Part shown: one piece after another, positions 8,780 through 15,644 of the stretch
How positions within the stretch are numbered: the first letter of the stretch is position 1
Layout of the letters: each line of letters begins with the position of its first letter
Assembly (NCBI RefSeq): GCF_000003605.2
Contig: NW_003147778.1
Span: 98,629-114,272 of the forward strand
Source: Saccoglossus kowalevskii
Taxonomy: Eukaryota; Hemichordata; Enteropneusta; Harrimaniidae
DNA length: 15,644 nucleotides
Direction: 5' to 3'
Position numbers and translations under genes: made by a program
Notes under the pieces: generated by a model
Told to the model about the DNA's origin: nothing
Databases searched by the model: none
The model's input: the letters and a program-made list of their open reading frames with translations, nothing else

Positions 8780-9049
8780 AAAAAGTTTCGGTTTTTGAAC
8801 GAACAATCATCAAAATCGTATATTCAACTTGACCATTGTGCTAAACGTATTTCAAATCTACCAAAAACACAATTTATTTCATATTGTCAAGAATGTACCG
8901 CTAATGAGAGGAACAGAAAAAAAAACGTGTCAGTTTACAAGTCACGGCACTGTCCAGCTATCAAAAAAGGTGAAAAAGACAGTCATAATTTCACACAAGA
9001 AAACGTCGAGCATCAACATATTGAACACAACGAAACTTACTCTCCTTAA
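8780..9049 (+). pseudogene. Cys/His-containing coding remnant in the transposon
   Basis: One frame is open from the TAA at 8777 to the TAA at 9047, 89 codons without an internal stop and without a convincing ATG start. It contains FISYCQECTANERNRKK followed by VYKSRHCP, that is C-x2-C in a basic context and then H-C, and a His-rich acidic end (EHQHIEHNE). A zinc-binding or DNA-binding piece of a transposase is possible. The Cys/His spacing does not match a THAP or BED finger that I can confirm. An exon of a spliced transposase gene is an alternative to a plain remnant. Confidence 0.3.
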
Positions 9050-9247
9050 AAACAAAGACGTTACGAATCAACTATGGTAAAAAATATTTGTATACGGTAT
9101 CGAATATGTTCTGGAAACGTTAAAAAATAGATCACAGCACTGAACGCGATGTATCTCGAAGCTATCAACAGTATAGTACCGCGCTTCGCGGAGAGCCGTT
9201 ACAAGCGTTAGCCCACTAATCTCGCCGATTCACACATAAGACAATAT

Positions 9248-9278
9248 GCGTTTCCAGACCGGTGATAAAGGGACTGTG
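9248..9278 (-). repeat. Right terminal inverted repeat, 31 bp
   Basis: Plus-strand sequence starts GCGTTTCCAGACC and ends GGGACTGTG. It is the reverse complement of 7923-7953 apart from two mismatches. Confidence 0.85.
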
Positions 9279-9285
9279 GTGTGAT
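9279..9285. repeat. Target-site duplication, right copy
   Basis: GTGTGAT directly follows the right terminus and is identical to 7916-7922. Confidence 0.8.
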
Positions 9286-9729
9286 TATTTTTCATTTCCA
9301 TTTTTTGACAAAAAAACGAAATAATGGACTTTCTCAAAGATTATCTGCTATAAATACCTTTAGAGTCTTCGAAGAAAGCTGTCGATAATTGATGAAATGC
9401 TACCTCATTTATGTCGCTGAATATTATGTCATTTTCCTCGAATGTAAAACGGTATTCAGGTTTTGAATAGGCGGAGATATACACACTCAAACATACACAT
9501 ACACGTACACGCATACATTTGTACTTGTATTTCTACGTACTCCATTGGAATTACTTTTTATATAATTGCGTTACGTTTAGATTGAAACTCGACTCTATAT
9601 AGGTTTGCGATTTAACTGCAGTTTAATTACACTCAATTAAATTGCAATTTCATATACAATTGCTGGGTATTTGTTTTAAAGCACCCGCAACAGCGACCCA
9701 TGCGACATGCAAACCTCATGTAAATTACA
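9286..9729. other. No gene; CA-rich simple sequence at 9481-9520
   Basis: The stretch holds an imperfect AC/AT simple sequence (ACACAC, ATACACATACACGTACACG) and AT-rich DNA with AATTAAATTGCAATTT near 9640. No coding signal is supported. Confidence 0.45.
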
Positions 9730-9975
9730 TTGTGTGTACACACGAAATTCCAACGCGCTTTGCCTGATGGTCAGTTATCACTTTGTAATAAATTGCATAA
9801 CCTTGTCTTTTCTGAGAATGAATTGATTGTTGATAAACTTTCATCAAAATCTAAATTATATTGTGTATATCTTAGAATATCAGCAAGCACGAATACGTGC
9901 TCACATTGTAGGGATCGTTGCGATGACGTCAACGAACATTTACGTTATTCTATATTTCCAGGCTGGATTAATTAA
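9730..9975 (+). pseudogene. LINE C-terminal zinc-motif remnant (second element)
   Basis: The last part of an 81-codon open frame reads LRISASTNTCSHCRDRCDDV then NEHLRYSI. This fits the C-terminal zinc motif of non-LTR reverse transcriptases: a short 'LRIS-x-TN' lead-in, C-x2-C, then E-H-L-x-Y-S and a final Cys, which is Ile here (C-x2-C-x9-H-x4-I). The lost last Cys and the stop soon after show it is dead. It differs from the motif of the element at 1752-3047 (CDTC...HYIFEC), so it is a separate family or an old lineage. The upstream 55 residues are not recognised. Chance resemblance cannot be excluded over so short a match. Confidence 0.4.
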
Positions 9976-11247
9976 ATGATGACAATTTCTGATCGCTATT
10001 GACTCAATGGTAATAGCGCCTTTTTATGAAAAAAGCCGCCAGCCAGGAAAATTGAGTTTCAGAGTATTAATGAAAAGCATGATTCCCGGGGTATTGTTTA
10101 AAATGATATAAGGCAAATTGAAAGTGAAAATACGCGAGTTCAAGTTATTCTAAAGTGTTCATTGTATCTAATCCATAACACCGTCATTTTTAAGTAAGCT
10201 CGGAACGAAAAAGGGTCGAAAATGTAGTTCATGTTTCATTGGCACTGTCAAGTTTATTCTACCTTCAAATCCTCATATAACACTGCAAATCTACGAGTAT
10301 TTTGGAATAAAACCTACTCAGATTACCAAGTTAAAACATTCGCAGTGAATTGACTTGCAGTTCGCATCGATCAGTTGCAATCATGCAGAACAATAATCGT
10401 TTATCGGTCTTTATAATATAATTTCACATCCTCCAAATTATATTCTACCACGGGACTGCCACTCGCCTATTTAATGTAAAAAACATCTCCGACAGTCATA
10501 GAGGAACAATCTAACCGTATGTCGGTTCAATTTATATCAATGTAATATCCGGCAGTTCCAGAGACATTATACGCGCGTATTCATCCACATTACACATAGA
10601 CGATTGTAATAGATGGAATGGATGCCAGTATACGTTTGCAAAATTGTGTACATGTATGATGCGTATCCCTCAGCATCAATATGTGTTGTACAACTATATA
10701 CTCACTTGCTATCTCTATACATTTGAAAATGGACATTATCTTTTCCACAAAGATGAATAATTAAAAAAAAACTGAAGACAGTTTGATCGTTACTTATACA
10801 ATTTATTCGCGATGAAAGTGACGTCAAAAGTTGCACCAGCATATGCATCTATAATCAGTTGCATAGTAAAATTAGCGGCACAATAATTCGTTATCAGGCA
10901 GACTTTTTTATTCAAACTGACGACGATAAACATATAGCGTTACCAGTATAAAGAACCGAACACGCTCTCATGCAACCAATGTGAATCTTCTCTTATCTCA
11001 CAACGCGACACGTGGTACACATTATTCCGATTAGTTGTAGTTGCACCATAACAATTTTATCTCGGTCTGGGGTATGGGTATTCTCATTGGACCACCACTT
11101 GCCGAATACTCCAGCCACAGCAAAATAGTTTTCAAAGTGTCTTCTAACAAATAATAATAAGTTTTTAAATGTTTTCCCGAACGTCGATTGTTACACCACG
11201 TGGATTGCATTGACGAAAGGAAGTAACGACGTGTTGTGTTTGATATA
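9976..11247. other. No gene recognised
   Basis: AT-rich DNA without coding signal. A degenerate direct repeat of about 25 bp occurs at about 10484-10510 and 10544-10570 (CCGACAGTCATAGAG versus CCGGCAGTTCCAGAG), offset 60 bp. A perfect CRE palindrome TGACGTCA lies at 10819-10826, and another at 9924-9931 inside the LINE zinc-motif remnant. Confidence 0.4.
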
Positions 11248-11275
11248 TACAAGTATATATATATAAGTATACATG
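11248..11275. repeat. AT-type microsatellite
   Basis: Alternating TATA sequence, with ATATATACAAG, TATATATATA and AGTATACATG blocks, immediately left of the mariner-like terminus. Confidence 0.6.
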
Positions 11276-11277
11276 TC

Positions 11278-11346
11278 TGAGGGCGGTTCAATAAGTGACC
11301 CAGAAATAGCAGAACTTTAGGACGAGAAATCTTCTCGCTGTCTGGG
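11278..11346. mobile_element. Possible mariner-like terminus with hairpin
   Basis: TGAGGGCGGTTCAATAAGTG at 11279 resembles mariner-type ends, which commonly read GAGG-x-x-x-TTCAA-x-AAGT. A hairpin follows: CGAGAA (11323-11328), loop ATC, TTCTCG (11332-11337). Outer arms CCCAGA (11299-11304) and TCTGGG (11341-11346) extend it. No second copy of the terminus and no mariner transposase were found, so this is a solo end or a coincidence. Confidence 0.3.
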
Positions 11347-13904
11347 ATTTTATTATGATCGATCACCGGAATGAGATCAATTACGTCGTCATTCGATGCG
11401 TTTTTCCATCAGATACACAGCAAGTATATTACTTTCGGTATAATAAACAACAGCGCACAAGACGGATGGCCCATGTCTCCTCTGAGATGATGCAAACACT
11501 CCAATGTGATACAATCTCTAAATAAATACCACAGAACAATATATTCCCTATCACAATTACGACAACGGTGTCATTTAATATTCACGTTCAATTTGTAGAT
11601 ACGCCGTTGTAGGTCAACGGATTGCGTCTTCCGTTATCGTGACATGTGGCATGACGAAATTAATATTTAAAGCTTCTAAATAGATAACCTGTTATCATGA
11701 GTGGGAAAGTTATATTGTGTGGGATGGTGCATTTCTTGCATATACCTAGGTGACATTGTAATATATCATCAACCATCTTTTCGTCGTAGCAAGACATTTT
11801 GAATATCGAGATTGTTTAGAATCAAGATTTGGTATTACTGAGAGGTGGAATTTCCTCCCTCACAGATTACGTAATATGTAGGCACTCCACATTTGTTGAT
11901 AATACAACAATAAAACATTTCTCATAATACTCACTGACCACGGTATTTTGAAACAATTGACAAAGTCGCGTGACACTCTCGCTCTTAACGAGATCTTAAC
12001 GGCCATTCATGAATAGGTCACATTATATCAGTTCAGTAGTTTACCCCGATAAAACAAACTGGTTTCACAATGACGATGTAATCCACATTTTAACTCGAGC
12101 CTCGTTATTAAAAAAATGAACGATTACTGAATACATCACCGAGTGAGTCGAAGCGTGCATTTCACCATCCGAAACTCGGAGCCACGTGCCACTAGGATTA
12201 GCATCGATTGACTGGACACGACTTTTGTATGATGTAAGAATTTAATTAATTTTAACATCCTTTTGGTAGTTGTGCCTTTCTATAGTAACGCAGCTCGTGT
12301 GACAATAGGTGACATAACTCGATGTACTATTAAATAAAACAAAATCGAGAGCACTAACTATTACGACACACCCTTAGTATAGTAAGGTTATACGTTGGTT
12401 CATTTCCAGACAGCAAGACATGTCGCACTGTCATTCTGATATGTCAATTTAGCCTGATATTTGATATACCTGCTCAGTAAACAAATTGCAATGCGATCAT
12501 GACTATAAAACAAGCCATGAATGTTTATGTCACGATGTATACTTTATTATATAGATCCAAACAATTCATTGTGACATTCTAAAATAAATTTTCAAGCTAT
12601 AGGTTACTTTTTTCCCTAAAAGAATGATACATTTCAACCAACATTTAGCATGTCAGTATCTATAGACTTGAAAATAAGGTTGGGACATAATCCATCAATT
12701 GACTTCCCCTTGGCATTGAAGTTTTGTTGACTTTCAGTGACCAAGATGTAATAGATTGACAAAATCAAAGCCATTCACTGTCAGTCTGTAACCGACTTTA
12801 TACTTCCAGAGAAGTTATTCATAATATACGTTGTGATCATCTCCGATGCACACTAGTTCAAAGATTGACACATGCTACTATTTTTAGCAAAATCTCAGCT
12901 GGCGATAGCCGCAGCAGACCACTTAATCACACGCATGCCCACACAAAAAAGAGTACTCCAATCTTGAACGCGTCTTTGATCGCAGCGAATTGCAAAAATT
13001 CCATACTGGCTTTGTCAGTTTTGCATTATTAAAGTAATTCAAGTCTAACGGTCGAAGCCTTGGTACGCGTGATTACCCCCCCCCCCACGCTTCCAGCCCT
13101 CGCTGTATCCGTCCTGATAAAAATGCTCCAATATGCTGGGTATTATTGGTAAAGAGGTAACATCTACAATGAGAGATTAATTGAACATGAATTTGATTGA
13201 GTCGCGTGATAAATATATAATGCAATTTATATATACAGCTCTGTTCGCTGTTAATTCACAAAAAAGCTTTCACAATGTCATACCTCATAAACGATTGAAT
13301 AATTCTTAGTACAATTGATCGGTTTACAATAACTTTGAAAAAAGAATAATTTCCTTTCAATGGAAACGTAATTATTTTTGCTATGGCGGCAGCAGTCTGG
13401 CAAAGCGCCGCGTCGTGGCTATAAGTCAGAGTGAGATTCTTGGCTGGTTTGTTGAAACCACACGACCAATTTAATGTTTATGACCGGAGCGGCTATACGT
13501 TCGCTTGACTAGGAAACTGTAATGATTACAGCTCACTGGCTTGATGGAGACAAAGTATACATGTAGGGATTTGTCAATGATAGATCACCATTTAGCGTAT
13601 CGTTTTCAAGTATTTATTATGCACTGGCCACCCACGTATTTACGTTTACCATTCTTCCGTCAACATCGCCACCTACAACATAACATGGCCGATGATGTTC
13701 GAATCCCATTCAGATACTTCATACCCTATAATGGTTTACGCATTGTCGAGTGGTATAATTAATACATGTTGTCACGTCACGGTTTAATCACCGGGTCCAA
13801 TCACGAGACACCGTGTTATCGCGCGATTGACACTTCATTATCGGGGATACATACCTGATTTCCCAGGAGTTAGCAGAAATTCAATAAAAAATAAAAGTAC
13901 CACT
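11347..13904. other. No gene recognised
   Basis: AT-rich DNA. It contains a perfect TTACGTAA at 11867-11874 and a run of eleven C at 13076-13086. A short frame at about 13383 (MAAAVWQSAASWL then stop) follows an ATGGCGGC motif but is too short to call. No spliced gene model could be supported on either strand. Confidence 0.4.
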
Positions 13905-14175
13905 CACTGAATATGCATAATCAGTCTCTGGATTGTTTTACTTCATTTAAACCTAATTATCGATGAATTAAACATTGCTTCTGCAAATGTGGTGTTCGCA
14001 ATTATTCCTTATTTATAACCCAGTAGATGTGGTGTCAGTCGCCAAACTAGTTTTCAGTTCCCTGTGCGTGCTGCGTATTGTACGATTTTTTTTTCTTTTC
14101 AAACTGTTGACAGAGCAATATAAATATGCCTAATTACAGCCATTAGTATGATTAGCATAAACTTATTTGCTTGTT
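13905..14175. promoter_or_regulatory. Candidate enhancer-like stretch rich in homeodomain-type sites
   Basis: Many TAAT/ATTA-core and ATGCAT/ATTAGC words are packed here: ATATGCATAATCA (about 13910), CCTAATTATCGATGAATTAA (about 13950), ATGCCTAATTACAGCCATTA (about 14127) and ATGATTAGCATAAAC (about 14150). There are few coding features and little simple repeat. The texture resembles animal conserved non-coding elements, but conservation cannot be judged from one sequence. Confidence 0.25.
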
Positions 14176-15620
14176 TAAATGTCTACAATACATAATGTTC
14201 AAAGTTGTGTGCGCCCCTACCTCGGTGCATAAGCATGGGCGTCAAGCAGGTCAACTCGAATATCTGGTGGTCCAACGGACAGTGTCACGCAAGGCAAGAT
14301 GGGCACTGTTGTCGTCTACACAAGTTCAAATCCAGCACGTATTTGTGTCTGTCTGATACTTACCGTTTTATTATAATTTCAATTCTACTTTAATAACAGC
14401 ACGGTTATAGCGAGACACCCGATACAACAAAACACTAGGCAATTACCAACCAATATGTTGTCTCAAAACACAGTTTCACACAAACTATATGTCAACACAT
14501 TCACTGGTCTCAACAAGCTTTTTTTAATAATTACCAACACATTGACATGAAGCAAGCAACATAAATTACTCAGGTGATTGGTTGACTGTATATACAATTA
14601 CTGACCATTTGGGGCAAAGGCATTAAATACTGTTAACAGTTGAAAATACGGAAAATACCAACAATTGTTATAACATTTATTAAGCCGTGTGTAAGTGCAC
14701 ATCACCTCGTCGCCATGAACTATTCTGTTCATTTTTCATTATGTTCCCTTGACTCCATCGTTTTACGTAATCGTCACCCAGAGTACCAGGAACACAGCCA
14801 TTCGCGTGTGGGCTCTCAAGCAGAATGAGAAAATGGGACTGGCATATAATGTTTTCTGTTCGTTCGGATGAAAAAGAGTCACTGTTAACTTCTGTGAAAT
14901 TCAATAGAAAACTGGGCGGCGGTGCATAATGATGACGATGTTGATGATGATGATGAGTCAGCATTTCACAGTAAACAACTTAAAGAAATGTTATATTGAC
15001 AATCATTACTCATACAAAACCTTCACCTTGTGGACGTCTGATGGAAATTTCTTGTCACTTCGCAGTGTGCGTAACCTAAATAAAACAGTACAGTCATATT
15101 TATATTGTCAATATATACGTACGGCATTCATTTAATTCGATAATGCCAGGAAACTATTAGTGATGGAGATCGATATACTTCATTCATAGCGTCAGCATGT
15201 TGATGTTGCCATGCGTGACTGGAAGAAATTACTTACATCCTATGTCATATGTAACATCAGAGGCGATAGTGACATCCTTTTTTCAGTTAATATATATTTT
15301 TTAATTTCATAAACTTTTCTTTCAGCCGAGAGTTCATAAAGAACACTGTATATTTGTTTTTAATGAATTATTCAGCTATCACCTTTGTAGGCTTGAAGAA
15401 TAATTATAACACGTTGTAAACACGATGAAAAAGTAGACATGCTCAATATACACAATTACATTTAGATGAGTGCACATAGCTAATAAAATTAATGTATATG
15501 AAAAGGCGAAGCATGTGACCCGTTATACTTGGTTTAAAAAACCCACATGTTCCCATTTGTCTCTCATGTATTACATGTAATATATAAAAACAAACTTCGT
15601 TTAATTTCAATAAGTTATCA
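14176..15620. other. No gene recognised; (GAT)n at 14929-14957
   Basis: A short imperfect GAT trinucleotide run (GATGACGATGTTGATGATGA) lies at 14929-14957, and a TTACGTAA palindrome at 14763-14770. The G+C-richer patch 14205-14345 has a tRNA-promoter-like A/B box pair but does not fold as a tRNA. No coding exon is supported. Confidence 0.4.
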
Positions 15621-15622
15621 GA

Positions 15623-15644
15623 GGGAAATTCTTCTCCACAGGGT
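15623..15644 (+). other. Candidate 3' splice acceptor at window edge
   Basis: AAATTCTTCTCCACAG then GGT: a pyrimidine-rich tract followed by CAG at 15639-15641, four bases before the window ends. If real, an exon starts at 15642 on the plus strand. The tract is short and no exon sequence is available to test it. Confidence 0.25.

Larger units (their letters stand above)
7923..9278. mobile_element. DNA transposon, 1,356 bp, probably non-autonomous
   Basis: Two 31-bp terminal inverted repeats differ at only 2 of 31 positions (11 and 29). They are flanked by a perfect 7-bp duplication, which defines both ends to the base. The ends begin CACAGTCCC and contain ATCACCGGTCTGGAAA. The interior holds an acidic open frame (8108-8308) and a Cys/His-containing open segment (8780-9049), both on the plus strand, but no full transposase or DDE/D catalytic domain. 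This points to an internally degraded or deleted relative of a longer element. The near-identical ends suggest a younger insertion than the LINE. A 7-bp duplication is unusual: P elements give 7-8 bp and hAT 8 bp. I cannot assign the superfamily. Confidence 0.85.

Noticed and set aside
11031-11366. Open frame of 111 codons on the minus strand
   Set aside because: It crosses a TATA microsatellite and the mariner-like terminus; no domain is recognised.
13383-13424. Possible first coding exon MAAAVWQSAASWL after ATGGCGGC
   Set aside because: It stops after 13 codons and no consensus donor lies in frame before the stop.
13541-13762. Open frame of 73 codons on the plus strand
   Set aside because: No motif, no splice context and ordinary chance length for the region.
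14264-14340. tRNA or tRNA-derived SINE (TGGTCCAACGG and AGTTCAAATCC resemble A and B boxes)
   Set aside because: No T stem can form next to the TTCAAAT loop, the D loop would be three bases, and the acceptor arms pair at only four positions.
14680-14964. Minus-strand frame starting with a His-rich segment
   Set aside because: The His run is the reverse reading of the GAT microsatellite; the rest shows no motif and the donor and acceptor sites are poor.

Overview
The window looks like AT-rich intergenic or intronic DNA from an animal, most probably an invertebrate. It is roughly one third G+C by eye, has no long open reading frames, no operon-like packing and no ribosome binding sites. What can be recognised is mostly decayed transposable elements, chiefly L1/Tx1-like non-LTR retrotransposon remains. 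I cannot name the species. No intact host gene is visible and no tRNA, rRNA or CRISPR array was found.

Layout. (1) 1-~1575: a degenerate tandem array with a unit of about 700 bp, itself built from two related halves about 175 bp apart. Three units can be followed. The second lacks about 240 bp and the third fades out where retrotransposon sequence begins. (2) ~1576-3047, minus strand: the 3' half of a LINE ORF2, from the back of the reverse transcriptase to the C-terminal CCHC-type zinc motif. (3) ~3060-4842, plus strand, with a probable extension at 5214-5630: the 5' half of a LINE. It has an ORF1-like coiled-coil region, a T-rich spacer, the start of the ORF2 endonuclease and probably the endonuclease-RT linker. 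The halves are non-overlapping and lie back to back, as expected for one element inverted at its 5' end during insertion (twin priming). (4) 5631-7915: mostly featureless, with one G+C-rich candidate exon on the minus strand (6349-6417) and a cluster of inverted repeats (6797-6905). (5) 7923-9278: a 1,356-bp DNA transposon with 31-bp terminal inverted repeats and a perfect 7-bp target duplication, holding two coding-like remnants. (6) 9730-9975: a second, unrelated LINE zinc-motif remnant. (7) 9976-15644: no gene. It holds a mariner-like terminus with a hairpin (11278-11346), microsatellites, a homeodomain-site-rich stretch that could be an enhancer (13905-14175), and a splice-acceptor-like sequence at the last bases.

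The parts do not work together as a system. The window records successive insertions and decay. The most informative items are the inverted LINE and the well-bounded 1.36-kb transposon, whose superfamily I could not assign. I found no support for a new functional multi-gene system.
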